64,000 bases of DNA from Beaufortia kweichowensis (Eukaryota > Chordata > Actinopteri > Cypriniformes > Gastromyzontidae). Position 1 is the first letter of the stretch; each line of letters starts with the position of its first letter. Position numbers and translations under genes: made by a program. Positions 21,901 through 34,589 of the stretch are shown here, in pieces. The stretch spans positions 16,644,883 through 16,708,882 of the forward strand of contig CM032806.1 of the NCBI GenBank assembly GCA_019155185.1, given 5' to 3'. The notes under the pieces are model-generated. The model did no database searches, was not told the origin of the DNA, and worked only from the letters and a program-made list of their open reading frames with translations.

Positions 21901-22873
21901 CGATTAATCAAAGCAGGATTTATGACAATTGGACATTTGGTGAATACTGCTGGTCCAGACTTTGAAAACATTGAAGAGACTGCTGTAAAGTTGGGTTTTA
22001 AATCTATTAGGCTGGTTCGCCAAATGTTAATGAAGTGGCGGTCAGCTTTAAAAGAAGAAGAGCTAAAAATCCTTTCAAAATTTTGTCAAGGTTTAATAAA
22101 ACCTAATGAAGAGGACCCCTTTCATAATTTAATTTTGTCACCTAAAATGGATGATTGTGAAGGTCCATTTTTGGAAAAAAAAGATATATGTTTCAGTATT
22201 GAATCATTTAATGTGAAAGAAGTGTATAAAAGCTGTGTCAAAGTTTTAATAGAAAGGTTTTGAATAACAGGAGTGATACACCTTGGCGTAGTGTTCTTGG
22301 GCTTAGTAAATGGATTATAGACCAGAATGGAGAGCACTGTACAAGCCACCGTTACCTAAGAGAGGAGGTGATATTCAATGGAGAATTTTGCATGGAGTGA
22401 TAGCTGTTAATGCTTTTATTTCTGTGTTAAATCCCGAGATTGTTTCTGATTGCCCTTTTTGTATGCAAAGAGAAACAGTTTTTCATGCTTTTATGTATTG
22501 TTGTAGACTAAGACCTTTATTTAATGTTTTAGAAAATTTTTTCAAATCTTTTAATGAGGATTTTTCTATGCAAATGTTTATTTGTGGGTTTAAATATGTA
22601 AGGAGAAGGGCTTCTGAGTGTCAATTGTTTAATTTTGTTTTGGGCAAATCAAAAATGGCAATTTATGTCAGTAGGAAGAATAAAGTTGAAAATATTTCTG
22701 GACAAGATGTTTTGATGGTTTTTGCCAATTTAATTAAATCAAGAGTAATTATAGATTTCAATTTTTTTAAAGTAATGAATGATTTGTCATCGTTTGAAAT
22801 TAAATGGTGTAGTAGAAATGTATTATGCTCGGTATATGAAGGGATGTTAGTTTTTGCATCTTTTTTGCAGTAA
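18993..22873 (+). pseudogene. LINE copy 2 ORF2 (endonuclease-reverse transcriptase), three frameshifts
   Basis: About 1,290 codons in total. The start MNNIKIASMNVNGARD is chosen as the Met nearest the endonuclease domain; the frame is open back to 18909. Endonuclease motifs: LLQETHSD, IIGGDFNCTE, ARLDRLY and FSDHCIV. Reverse transcriptase motifs: GKAPGIDGLPVEFF, SLDQEKAFDRVEH, GVRQGCPLSGMLYS and YADD (about residue 695). The C-terminal CCHC motif CPFCMQRETVFHAFMYC is near residue 1154. A one-base loss in the A-run near 20540 (LLPKK changing to LLPKRRSH) shifts the frame. Two more changes lie near 22258 and 22308. The enzyme would nick TC-repeat DNA and reverse transcribe its RNA there; the target preference is inferred from the flanks. 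Confidence 0.9.
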
Positions 22874-22983
22874 GGGGTTTTTTCTGAAATGTGTTGTAGG
22901 TGTTTATATATTGTGTTTATAATGTAATGTAAAATGTTTTTTTTGTTGATTGTAATAAAATGTATTTTTCAAAATTCAAAAAT

Positions 22984-23029
22984 TCTCTGTCTCTCTCTCT
23001 CTCTGTCTCTCTCTCTCTCTGTCTCTCTC

Positions 23030-23121
<92 letters not shown>

Positions 23122-23199
23122 TGTCTCTCTCTCTCTCTCTCTGTGTCTCTCTGTCTCTCTCTCTCTCTCACTCTCTCTGTCTCTCTCTGTCTCTCTCTC

Positions 23200-23278
<79 letters not shown>

Positions 23279-23327
23279 CTCTCTCTCTCTCTGTCTCTCT
23301 GTCTCTCTCTCTCACTCTCTCTCTCTC
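22984..23327. repeat. (CT)n microsatellite between LINE copies 2 and 3
   Basis: About 344 bases of TC/CT with scattered TCTG, TGTG and CA interruptions. The SLSLS and RERERE open frames on the two strands here are repeat translation. Confidence 0.97.
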
Positions 23328-23546
23328 GCGCAGCATGCTGGGAGTGAGTGGAGCGTTGTGAGTGAGCGTGAGTGGTGACTCTCGTGCTTGAGTTTCTTTC
23401 CTTTTTTTCTACTTTGGTTTTTTTCTGTTTGTTGTTTTTTTCTTTCTCTTTTTTTGTATGGTTTAGGGTTGTTTTGTAGTTTAGATTTTGTTTTTTGGGG
23501 TTGTGTAGTTTTGTAAGGGGGTGGGTTTTGGGGCGTTGAGGGAAGC

Positions 23547-25005
23547 ATGGCGGGGACAGGTGCGCGGGGTTTGAGCTCACTCACGCGTTGTCACGGTGTA
23601 AAAGTGGCGTTAGCAGTGAGCGTGGAGAGCTGTTGTTTAGCTGTAGGTGAAATTGTGGGACATGAAAATGTATTGTCTGCATCAAGGATGAATAGCGCTG
23701 TCGTTATTTTTTTAAGTACAGTAGAAAAGGCTAACGAGGTAGTTCAGAGAGGAATTATACTTGACGGCGTTCTAACTCCCGTTTTACCACTTTCATTACC
23801 GTCAAAAAGAGTCACTCTCTCGAACGTCCCACCATTTATTAGTGATGAGGTTTTAACACAAACACTGTCTCGCTATGGAAAATTGGTCTCCTCGATTAAA
23901 AAAATTCCAATTGGTGGCGTTTCTCCTCTACTGAAACACATAGTGTCGTTCAGACGCTCAGTTTACATGATTGTAAACAATGACGCTGATCTGGACCTCG
24001 CACTGAATTTCCGAGTGGATGATTTTGATTATGTGGTGTTCATAACCACTGGCAAGATTAAATGTTTCGGCTGTGGTGAAGTCGGCCATTTGGTCCGAGC
24101 CTGTCCCAGAAAACAAGGAGCGGCTGACGCGGAAGGCGCAGCTAACGGCGGTGAGCAACCGGCCGGTGAAGCAGCCGAGGAGTCAGTGGAGGCGCGGGTG
24201 AGTGATCATAATGGCGCTCATAGCGTTGGGTCTGCGGAGAACACAGTGGTTTCAGTGGCAGAGGAAAAGCAAATTGCAAAAGATGTTGAAGACGAGGGAG
24301 ACAAAGGTGAGTCAAGCGATAAAAGAGTTTTGGAAAATGATATGGGGGATGCTCGGGAGGCTGACGGTAGGCCTAATGAAACTGGTGAAGAACAAACAGC
24401 GTTTAAAGTGCCACTGAAAAGGAAGACATCAGACAAAGTTTTTTTTTAGTGACTAGATTTAAGTTCAAATATTCTAGTTTTAATGCAGTTTTCACTAACT
24501 TATTTACTATTAAATTCTTATAAAAAGCTAAAATGCCTAGTTTTAAGAATTTGTGTCTAGTTTTAAGATCCAGTAGCATTTATTATCGACTAGATATTTA
24601 TGCTAATTTCAAGAATTCTTATCAAGTCTGTTTTGCTTACCCCATTGGCAGATTTTTTTGCTTGATTTTGGTACACTTGAACTAGATTTAAGTAAATTTT
24701 GCTTATTTCAAGAAGGGCATTTTTTGCAGTGTGACAGTGATGTATCTGACTCAAGTGTTGCCTTGTCACAGAGTGAGTCTTCCAGCCGCAATTATGATAT
24801 AGATGACATTAAACTGTTCCTTAAGTCAACAAAGAATAAGAGAGGGGTTCTAGTTAATGAGTACTTCCCTGATGTAGGACAGTTTGTGGAAAAAACTAAA
24901 CATTTCATGGCTGAAGGTTGTTTCTCAAATAAAGAAGTGTACCGGTTAAAGAAAATAGTGCAGAAACTTAACATAGATGTGAATGATGGTAGTGAAAAAG
25001 TTTAA
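23547..25005 (+). pseudogene. LINE copy 3 ORF1, split by a 0.28 kb insertion
   Basis: The start is MAGTGARGLSSLTRCHG. Blocks RMNSAVVIFL, RVTLSNVPPFISDE and LLKHIVSFRRSVYM precede the CCHC knuckle CFGCGEVGHLVRAC at about residues 173-186. After VPLKRKTSDKVFF the frame runs into inserted sequence and stops at 24449. The ORF1 reading resumes at about 24731 with SDVSDSSVALSQSESSSRNY and DIDDIKLFLKSTKNKRGV, ending KLNIDVNDGSEKV at 25005. Apart from the insertion the frame would be intact. Confidence 0.87.
24450..24730. mobile_element. Short AT-rich insertion in LINE copy 3 ORF1 (MITE-like)
   Basis: About 280 bases rich in CTAGTTTTAAG and AAGAATT motifs, absent from the other three ORF1s. The inverted right end reads CACTGCAAAAAATGCCC, a form of short terminal repeat I associate with common fish non-autonomous DNA transposons. 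The matching left end is not clear and no target duplication could be assigned, so the class is tentative. Confidence 0.6.
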
Positions 25006-25063
25006 ATCACTGAATATGAAGCATGGCAGTCTGTTTTTATTTTTGTGTTTATTTTTTTTGAGT

Positions 25064-28000
25064 ATGACTGAAGTGTGTATTGCATCACTGAATGTGAATG
25101 GTGCGAGAAATGATAAAAAAAGAGCTGAATTGTTTGAAGTTATTAAACAGAAAAAAATAGATGTCATGTTCATTCAAGAGACACACAGTGATGTTAGTAA
25201 TGCTGCTGATTGGATGCAGGAATGGGATGGTGTTTCTGTCCTAAGTCACAACACCACACTTAGTGGTGGTGTGGGAGTCTTATTCACTAAAAGTTTTAGT
25301 CCAGTTTCATATCAAGTTGATGAGATTGTGAAAGGAAGACTATTAAAAATAAGAGCAATTTTTGAAAAATATGTTCTGGTTTTTGTTTGCGTTTATGCTC
25401 CAACATCAGCAGTGGAAAGATTGCTGTTTTTAGATACACTTGGTTCCACGCTACAAGGCTGTAGTACTGAAGAGTATTTATTTTTAGGTGGCGATTTTAA
25501 TAGTACAGAAAGTCATATTGACAGAAACCATATTGAGCCCCACATGCCTTCACGTGAACGTCTCATTAAGGTTATTAATATGAATGATCTATGTGATATT
25601 TGGAGGCATTTTCATGATGGACAGAGAGAGTATACATGGGCTCATGCTCGTGATAATGTTCTGTCGCTTGCAAGATTAGATCATTTTTATAGTTTTAAAC
25701 ATCAGTTGGGTATTTTTAAAAGCTGTGTTATTTCTCCAGTCAGTTTTTCTGATCATCATATGATTTTGTGTTCTTTCTTTTTAAATCAAATTAAGCCCCA
25801 CAGTGCCTATTGGCATTTTAATACTAACTTATTGTGTAATAAGGATTTTAAGGATGTTTTTAAGATGTTTTGGGAAGACTTTAGAAAAACAAAAGGTTCG
25901 TTTCAAGATTTACAGCAATGGTGGGATTTTGGAAAAGTTCAAATAAAACAATTTTGTCAACAGTTCACTTGCAATGTCACCAAAAAGTTAAATAATTCTA
26001 TGAAGGCCTTGGAGACAGAGATAATCAAACTACAGAATTTAGCTGATTCAGTGAGTAATCAAAATTATGCAGAGATGATCTCAAACAGAAAAACACAGTT
26101 AGCAGACCTGCTGGGGTTGAAAACACAAGGAGCTCTGATTCGTTCTCGTTTTTTAAGCATTGAACAGATGGATGCACCATCCAAATATTTTTTTAGTCTT
26201 GAAAAGAAAAACGGACAAAAACGTTTTCTGCATGCTTTACGCTCGGAGACAGGAGATATTTTAACTAGTCATGCAGAAATACGTGAGAGAGCTTGCAAGT
26301 TTTATAAAAACTTGTATAAGAATGAGTTGGGAGCAGGGTGGGATTCTGAGAGTCCTTTTTTTGTAGGCCTGAGTCAAGTATCAGAGGGGGCCAATACAGA
26401 TCTCTCAGGTGTTTTAAGCTTGGGGGAGTTGCATATGGCCTTACAAAGCATGGATTCTGGTAAAGTGCCAGGGATTGATGGACTTCCGGTTGAATTTTAT
26501 AAATTCTTTTGGACAGTGGTAGAGGAGGATCTTTTGCATGTACTTAATGACAGTTTGGCCACAGGCAGGTTGCCAGTGAGTAGCCGTAGAGCTGTCATTA
26601 CTCTCCTCCCCAAAAAAGGAGATCTTTAAGAAATAAAGAACTGGCGTCCTGTCTCGCTTTTATGCTCTGATTATAAAGTGCTTTCTAAGGTTTTAGCTAA
26701 TAGGTTAACGAAAGTAATAGATCAGGTGGTGCATCCAGATCAGACTTATTGTGTTCCGGGTAGGACTATTCTTGATAATATTACACTTATGCGGGATATC
26801 TTTGATGTCTCCAAGTTGCTCGGTATTAATATTGGACTTGTTTCATTAGATCAAGAAAAAGCTTTCGATAGAGTTGAACACCCTTATTTGTGGAGAACAT
26901 TAGAAGCTTTCGGAATTTGTCAAGATTTTATTGATAAAGTGAAAGTGCTCTATGGTGATGTTGAAAGTGTGCTGAAAATAAACGGTGGCTTATGCACTCC
27001 TTTTAAGGTCTGCAGGGGTATAAGACAAGGTTGCTCATTGTCTGGAATGTTATATGCACTTGCTATAGAACCTTTGTTGCAACAATTAATAGAAAAAGTT
27101 TGTGGTCTGAATTTAATTGCCTGTAAAAACAATATCACTTTGTCTGCCTATGCTGATGATGTGGTAGTTTTAATTGATGGACAAAACGATGTGAATGTGT
27201 TAATGGAAGTTTTAGAAGATTTTAAAGCTCTATCATCAGCAAAAGTTAATTGGAACAAGAGTGAAGCGCTTTTAATTGGAAATTGGTCAAAAGGGAAACC
27301 AAGCCTTCCTAATGGTTTGAACTGGGGAACAGGAGGTTTTAAGTACTTAGGAGTGTATTTGGGAGATGAAATGTTCATTCAGAAAAACTGGGAAGGTGTT
27401 GTTGATAAGGTGAAAGGTAAACTTGATAAATGGAAATGGCTAATCCCAAAGATGTCATATAAAGGGAGAGTACTAATTGTGAATAATTTAGTAGCTTCTA
27501 GTCTTTGGCATAGACTGGCCTGTTTAGATCCTCCCTAAAACTCATAGTAGAAACTCAAGGTATTTTGGTCAATTTTTTTTGGGATAATTTGCATTGGGTC
27601 TCACAGGGTGTGTTGCATTTACCTAAAGAGGAGGGTGGCCATGGGTTGATACAATTGAAAAGCAGAATAGCAGCGTTTCGTCTGCAATTTTTACAAAGAT
27701 TTCTGTATGGGTCTTCAATGAATGGATGGGGGCTGTTACATGTTCCATTTTACACAGTGTTGCAGGTCTGGGGTTGGATAAATCTTTGTTTTTAATGGAC
27801 CCCCTTAAGTTGAATGTGAACAAATTGCCAGTGTTTTATAACAATCTCTTTAAGGTTTGGAGTCTTTTTGATTTGCAGAGAAATGAGACGGCACCTTCTC
27901 TCTATTGGCTTTTGGAGGAGCCTTTAATAAATGGAGCTCGTTTTGATTTAACGAAGGACAGTTCCTCCTTTCATGGATTTAATGCACTGTTGATGAACTC

Positions 28001-28919
28001 ACAGATTTTCACTTTTGGACGTTTGATTCGTGTTGCTGGGATGGAGTTTGAAAAAACAGAAGAAGTGGCCTCTTGTTTGAAGATCAGGTCTTTGCGGACT
28101 GTTGAACAGATGCTAAAGAACTGGAAGTCACTGGTCAGTGATGAAGAAAAAAGTCTGCTGATGGATAGTCATGGAAGGGTAAATGCGCCCAATTCAGAAG
28201 ACGTTTTCCCTTTCCTTACCTTGTTACCCAAATTAGAGGGCTGTAAGGGACCTTTTTTAGATGCTGGAAAATCACTCTGCTTGGACTTATCTACAGCAAC
28301 TGGCAAAGCGTTTTATAAAATATGTGTTAAAGTTTTTAATAAAAAGGTACTGAATGAAAAAGTTGACACGCCTTGGCGTAAAGTATTGGGTGTAGAAGAG
28401 AATGTGAAACCTGAATGGAGGTCACTGTATAAGCCACCGTTATCCCAAAGGTCAGGGGATATACAGTGGAGACTACTTCACTGTGCCATTGCAGTTAATG
28501 CTTTTATTTCAGTTATTAATCATGAGGTCATTCCTGATTGTCCTTTCTGTTCGAAAAGAGAAACTGTTTTTCATGCTTTTATGGAATGTGACAGACTGAA
28601 ACCTTTTTTCTTACTTTTGGAAAAAATGTTTACCTCTTTTAATGAATTGTTTTCCATGAAAATTTTTGTTTTTGTTTTTAAATTTGTTAGAAGAAATATG
28701 CTTACATGCCAGCTTTTGAATTTTGTTTTAGGGCAGGCTAAACTAGCCATTTATATGAGCAGGAAAAATAGGGTTGAAAGATTGTCTGGTGAAGACGTGG
28801 TGGTAATGTTTTTAAATCTGGTGAAATCAAGAGTGTTGATTGATTTTTGTTTTTATAAGTTTACAAAGGATTTAACAACATTTGAAATGAAATGGTGTAG
28901 TAATGGTGTATTGTGTTGA
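25064..28919 (+). pseudogene. LINE copy 3 ORF2 (endonuclease-reverse transcriptase), stop and frameshifts
   Basis: The start MTEVCIASLNVNGARN is at 25064; the frame is open upstream to 24983. Endonuclease motifs FIQETHSD, LGGDFNSTE (Cys replaced by Ser) and FSDHHM are present, but the usual LARLDRL reads LARLDHF. RT motifs: GKVPGIDGLPVEFY, SLDQEKAFDRVEH, GIRQGCSLSGMLYA and SAYADDVVVLI. An in-frame TAA at 26627-26629 interrupts LLPKKGDL; reading beyond it continues as EIKNWRPVSLL. Frames change near 27535 and 27730. The C-terminal CPFCSKRETVFHAFMEC motif is intact. The last stop at 28919 is a little earlier than in the other copies. Confidence 0.9.
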
Positions 28920-29075
28920 GTTGTTGAAGAGGAGTTATTTTTTACACAGTTGATGTAATTTGTTTTATTTAATGATCTTTTTGGTGTTTTTGTGTGTTGT
29001 GATGTAACGTTGGAATCGTTGAAAAAAGTATATTAACAAAGTGTAACTTGTAGTAATAAAAGTCCCTTTAAAAAT

Positions 29076-29186
<111 letters not shown>

Positions 29187-29392
29187 TCCGGTGTGAGTGT
29201 GAGCGTGAGCGCGGTGAGCAGGTCTCTCTCTCCGGGGCGTCTGAGTGCTGAGTGTGAGCGGTTGGAGTGGTTGTGAGTGTGGAGCTGAGTGCTGTGAGTC
29301 TCTTCTCTTTTTCCCCACCCTTGTGTTTCTGTGTTTTGTCACTAGTGTTTGTGTTTGGTGTTTCGGGCCGCGTGCCTCCCGTGTGTGAGAGC

Positions 29393-30655
29393 ATGTCGGC
29401 CCCACGCCAGCAGGTGTTTAGTTCTCTCACCCGGCGGCACGCAGTGAAGGTAGCGGCCGCGGTGAGTGTGGAGGCGTGTTGCCTGGCCATGGGTCATTCT
29501 GTGGGGCATGAGAGCGTGTTATCCGCCGCTAGGATGAACAGTGCTGTGGTGGTGTTTCTCGACTCGATAGATAAAGCAAATGAGTTGGTTGAAAAGGGAA
29601 TAGTCATTGATAATGAACTTGTCCCTGTTCTTCCCCTTGCGTTACCAGCTAAGCGAGTGACTTTATCTAATGTCCCGCCTTTTATGAGCGATAGCATCCT
29701 GACTGAAGCTCTGTCGAGATACGTTAAACTAGTGTCCCGGATAAAGAAGATCCCGATCAGTAGTGGGTCACCTTTACTTAAGCATATTGTTTCTTTCAGG
29801 CGGTTTGTCTATATGATCACAAATAATGAGGATGATGAACTTGACTTTTCACTTAACTTTCGTGTTGATGAGTACGATTATGTGGTGTTTGTTTCCACCG
29901 CTAAAATTAAGTGTTTTGGCTGCGGCCAGGCGGGCCATTTAGTTCGTAACTGTCCCGATAAAAGTGACGGGGAGGGAAGACTGGTGGAAGCGGCTGTTGT
30001 CACCGGTTCGACCGAGGTGGTGTTGCCGGGTGCGGGCTCTGTGGAGGCGGCTGCGGGCTCTCTCGCTGAGGAGGTGTTGCCGGGTGCGGGCTCTGTGGAG
30101 GCGGCTGCGGGCCCTCTCGCTGAGGAGGTGGCCGGGCCGTCCGGACACGAGCACTCGGAGCCTAACGGCACACTTTCAGCAAGTGTAGACCAGGTGAACA
30201 CAAATAATGGTACGGTTTTGGACACGATTTCTGCGTCTAAAGATATGATTTGTGAGACGGACTGTGATAGTGTGGATACTCAAGAGAAGGTTTTTAAAAC
30301 CCCATTAAAGAGGAAAAAGAGCAACAAGATCAGTGATGCTAAAATGAGCAAAAAAAGTGTTGCGGATGAGGTTGAGGATGCAGACAGTGGGGGTGAGTCC
30401 TCTGACTCCAGTGCATCTCTCTCGCAGAGCGACTTCATTGGGCGCAGTTACGAACTAGATGACATTAAGTTGTTTCTCAGAGCGACTAAAAATAAGAGAG
30501 GTGTTCGTGTTCAGGAATTCTTTCCTGATTTAAAACAATTTGTGGAGAAAACAAAAAAACTCATAGCAGAGAGCTGCTTTACTAATAAGGAAGTGTACCG
30601 ATTAAAGAAAATATTGAGGAACGTTAACATTGCCCAGGACAATGATGCTAGTTAA
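29393..30655 (+). CDS. LINE copy 4 ORF1 protein, intact, CCHC zinc knuckle
   Basis: 420 codons from MSAPRQQVFSSLTRRHA to a TAA at 30653. The frame is open back to 29267, but similarity to copies 2 and 3 starts here. Blocks: RMNSAVVVFL, KRVTLSNVPPFMSDS, LLKHIVSFRRFVYM. The CCHC knuckle CFGCGQAGHLVRNC lies at residues 174-187. An 18-residue tandem repeat (EVLPGAGSVEAAAG type, about 30018-30130) is seen only in this copy. A basic KTPLKRKKSNK block, an acidic serine-rich stretch and a conserved C-terminus (SYELDDIKLFLRATKNKRGV, CFTNKEVYRLKKIL) follow. ORF2 begins 67 bases after the stop, in another frame. The product is expected to bind the element RNA; whether it is expressed is unknown. Confidence 0.9.
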   Translation: MSAPRQQVFSSLTRRHAVKVAAAVSVEACCLAMGHSVGHESVLSAARMNSAVVVFLDSIDKANELVEKGIVIDNELVPVLPLALPAKRVTLSNVPPFMSDSILTEALSRYVKLVSRIKKIPISSGSPLLKHIVSFRRFVYMITNNEDDELDFSLNFRVDEYDYVVFVSTAKIKCFGCGQAGHLVRNCPDKSDGEGRLVEAAVVTGSTEVVLPGAGSVEAAAGSLAEEVLPGAGSVEAAAGPLAEEVAGPSGHEHSEPNGTLSASVDQVNTNNGTVLDTISASKDMICETDCDSVDTQEKVFKTPLKRKKSNKISDAKMSKKSVADEVEDADSGGESSDSSASLSQSDFIGRSYELDDIKLFLRATKNKRGVRVQEFFPDLKQFVEKTKKLIAESCFTNKEVYRLKKILRNVNIAQDNDAS

Positions 30656-30722
30656 TTCAGCGGGCAGAATGACTAATGCTCTTTATTTATATGGGCTGGT
30701 CTTCTCTTTTATGTGCCTACTA

Positions 30723-33700
30723 ATGAGTGAAGTTCATTTAGCATCCCTGAATGTAAACGGGGCTAGGGATGTTAGAAAGAGAGTGATGGTGTATGAAATC
30801 ATTAAGCAAAGGAATATTGGGGTAACATTTTTACAGGAAACTCACAGTGATCAGAAAAATGCTGCTGACTGGGGAGGAATTTGATGGTGTCTCTGTTTTG
30901 AGCCATAATTCCTCAGTAAGTGGGGGAGTTGCTATTTTATTTAATAGGAATTTTAATCCTATTTCTTATGATACCGATGAAGTTGTTAAAGGGAGGCTCT
31001 TAAAGGTTAGAGCATGTTTTGAAAATTATGTGTTTGTTTTTATTTGTGTTTATGCTCCTACTGCACCTTTAGAAAGAATGTTATTTTTTGATACATTGTG
31101 CTTGTCTCTACAGAATTGTGGTTCTGAAGAATTTTTATTTCTGGGTGGTGATTTTAATTGTACTGAGCTAAATTTAGACAGAAATTACATGGAGCCACAT
31201 TTGGCCTCACGCAAACGTCTTATCCACATGATTAAAAAATTTGAATTATGTGATGTTTGGAGATCTTTAAACAAGAATGAAAGGCAATATACGTGGGTAC
31301 ATTCACGTAATAATGTCATGTCTCTAGCTAGGTTGGACAGGTTTTATTGTTTTAAGCATCATTTTAGTACCTTTAATAAGTGTTATATTACGCCTATTGG
31401 TTTTACGGATCATAGTATGGTGCACTGTACGGTTACGGTAAGTACAGTTAAGCCAAAGAGTGCTTACTGGCATTTTAATAGCAATTTGCTACAAGATGAG
31501 TTTTTTAAAGAGTCCTTTAAGTTTTTCTGGGAAGCCTATAGGAAAACAAAATCCTCCTTTTCCTCATTACAACAGTGGTGGGATGTGGGTAAAGTTCAAA
31601 TAAAGCAATTTACTCAACAGTATACTCTCAATGTCACTAAGGAGTTGACTCGTTCTTTGGATTCTTTGGAAAAAGAGATAAATGATTTTGAATTTTTAGC
31701 TCACTCTACTGGCTACTGTTTTTTGGATGCCTACTCAAAAAAAAAGGCCCAGATGTCAGACCTACTTGGGTATAAAACGCAGGGTGCTTTGGTCCGCTCA
31801 CGGTTTTTAAACATAGATCAGATGGATGCACCATCCAAATATTTTTTTAATTTGGAAAAAAAGAATGGGCAGAAAAGGCTGATCCATGCACTACGCGCTG
31901 TTATCGGATCCCGCTGATATTCGGCAGAGAGCGGTCCTTTTTTATCAGGATTTGTACAGGAGTGAGCTGAAGTCTGGCATAGCTGAAGAGAACAGTTTCC
32001 TTGAAAATCTGCCAAAGGTGTTGGAGGAAGCAAATGGTGACCTCGCAAGGAGTTTGACCCTGGGTGAGCTTTACAAGGCCCTGCAGAGTATGGAGTCTGG
32101 GAGAGCGCCTGGAATAGATGGCCTTCCTGCGGATTTCTATAAGACTTTTTGGTCAAAGATGGGTGAAGACCTTCTCGAGGTGCTCAATGACTGCTTGTTA
32201 AACGGCAGGTTGCCGTTGAGCTGCCGAAGGGCAGTAATCACTTTACTCCCAAAAAAGGGAGATCTTACGGATATAAGAAACTGGCGTCCTGTATCACTCC
32301 TTTGCAATGAATACAAACTTTTATCCAAGGCCCTGGCAAACAGATTGGCTGGTGTTTTAGATCAGGTCATCCATCCGGACCAAACGTACTGTGTCCCTGG
32401 TAGGTCCATTTTTGATAATATCTACTTTATTCGTGATATTTTTGATGTTTCAAATTGCTTAACATTAATTGTGGCTTAGTTTTTTTTGGATCAGGAAAAG
32501 GCTTTTGACAGAGTGGAGCATTCTTATTTGTGGAGCACTTTATCAGCGTTTGGTTTTTGCAAAAAATTTGTGGATATGATTAGAGCACTTTATTGTGACG
32601 TTGAGAGTGTTCTGAAAATAAACGGTGGCTTATGCGCTCCATTCCAGGTCCATAGGGGAATCAGACAAGGTTGTTCTCTGTCTGGTATGCTGTATTCTTT
32701 GGCCATTGAGCCTTTGCTTCAACAGATAAGAAGTAAGTTGTGTGGTTTGTCCCTACCAGTGTGTGATGAAAAGTTCTACTTGTCAGCATATGCTGATGAT
32801 ATTGTTGTTATACTTAATAGAGAGAGCGATGTAAATGTTTTATTTAATTTATTTGAAGATTTTAAAACGATGTCATCTGCTAAGGTAAATTGGAAAAAGA
32901 GTGAAGCGATACTCTTAGGTAAAGGGCCCAAGGGGACACCTAACCTTCCTGCTGGTTTGGTTTGGGGAAGAGGGGGGAGTTAAATATTTAGGAGTCTTTT
33001 TGGGGGATGAAAGTGTCCTACAAAAGAATTGGGAAGGGGTTTTAGGCAAGTTTCGAAGCCGTTTAGATAAATGGCGGTGGTTGTTGCCAAACATGTCATA
33101 CAGAGGACGGGCTCTTATTGTTAATAACTTAATAGCCTCCTCACTTTGGCACAGATTGGTATGTGTGGATCCTTCACCACAATTTTTAATCGAAGCTCAA
33201 GCTCTCCTGGTTAATTTCTTTTGGGATAAGCTACATTGGACCCCAAGAAGCATTTTGTATCTCCCTAAGGAAGAGGGTGGACAAGGGTTGATTCACCTAC
33301 AAAGCAGATGTGCGGCTTTTCGGATGGAATTTGTGAAGAAATTTCTGGATGGACCTATACATTTTGGTTGGCGTGCTGTTTGCTGTACCATTCTGCGCAC
33401 CGTTGGAAGCTTTGGACTGGACAAATCTTTGTTCCTAATGAAGGCGACTAAAGTGGATTTATCAGGATTGCCTAGGTTTTATCAGAATGTCTTCAAAGTG
33501 TGGGGTCTTTTCCGAGTTCATAAGACTGAGAACTTTCACTCACTTCATTGGTTACTTCAAGAACCTTTAATCTCTGGGGCTCGTCTGGATGTCTCCACTC
33601 ATGGTAATTTTTCTGGGTACAGTTTCTTGCTCCAGGAATCTAGAGTGTTCACTTTGGGTCAATTGGTAGCTTTAACTGGACCTAACTTTGAGAACATTGA

Positions 33701-34589
33701 TGTAGCTTTAAAACAGTTGGGATTTAGATCTGGTCGGCTTTTCCGTCAATTTTTGACCAGTTTAAAACTATGTCTAACTGCTGAGGAAAAAGGCCTATTG
33801 GATGAGTTTTTCACTGGGGCCAGTACCCCAGACATTGATGATTTTTTTCCATGTTTATCTGTTCAACCTGATTTTGGTGATTGTACAAGCTGTTTTTTTA
33901 AATCTTGTGAATCTCTATGTTTGGATTTTTTATCATGTGAAGGTAAAAAGTTATATAAAGTTTGTGTTTTGGTTCTTAATAAGAATATTCTTGAAAAGAA
34001 AACTGACACACCATGGCGTTCTGTTCTTAGACTGGGGAATGATGTGAGACCTGAATGGAGATCTTTGTATAAGCCACCTTTGTCAAAGAGGGTAGGTGAC
34101 TTGCAGTGGAGACTTCTTCACGGTATCATCGCTGTCAATTCTTTTGTGTCTATACTGAACTCAGAAGTCAATTCTGCTTGCCCCTTTTGTACACAAAGGG
34201 AGACTATTTTTCATGCGTTCATGCAATGTTCTAGATTAGAACCTTTGTTTATGAAGTTAAGGGAGTTGTTCTGGAGGTTTAATGAAAAGTTTTGTATTGA
34301 GACTTTCATTTTGGGTTTCAAGTATTCTCGAGAGAAACGTTTTATGTGTCAGCTTTTGAATTTTATTATTGGGCAAGCCAAAATGGCCATCTATGTCAGC
34401 AGGAAAAAGAAAATACAGCAGGAACCGTGTAATGTAAATATGTGTTTTTTAAGCTTAGTAAAGTCCAGAATTTTGATAGATTTCCAGTTTTATAAGAGCA
34501 TGCAAAACCTTGATACTTTTGAATTAATATGGTGCAGTAATGGAGTTCTTTGTGAAATATTGGAAGGAAACTTAGTTTTCTTTTTGTGA
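30723..34589 (+). pseudogene. LINE copy 4 ORF2 (endonuclease-reverse transcriptase), frameshifted
   Basis: About 1,290 codons. It starts MSEVHLASLNVNGARD. Endonuclease motifs FLQETHSD, LGGDFNCTE, ARLDRFY and FTDHSM are present. RT motifs RAPGIDGLPADFY, LDQEKAFDRVEH, GIRQGCSLSGMLYS and SAYADDIVVIL are present, and the C-terminal CPFCTQRETIFHAFMQC is intact. Frame changes are seen near 30870 (after AADW), 31900 (after LIHALR), 32455 and 32470 (before LDQEKAF; one base lost, one T gained) and 32975 (an extra G in the G-run before VKYLGVFLG). From 33000 to 34589 the frame is open. Several lesions sit in homopolymers, so some could be sequencing errors. Confidence 0.9.

Larger units (their letters stand above)
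17500..22983 (+). mobile_element. Tx1-clade LINE (Kibi-like), array copy 2, few lesions
   Basis: About 5.5 kb, full length: 5' UTR (GCACTGTGTGCGCATGTGAC at its start), ORF1, ORF2, a short 3' UTR with AATAAA at 22954 and a junction to (CT)n at 22984. It holds one frameshift in ORF1 and about three in ORF2. All catalytic motifs of the endonuclease and reverse transcriptase are visible. This makes it, with copy 4, the best-preserved member. Confidence 0.92.
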
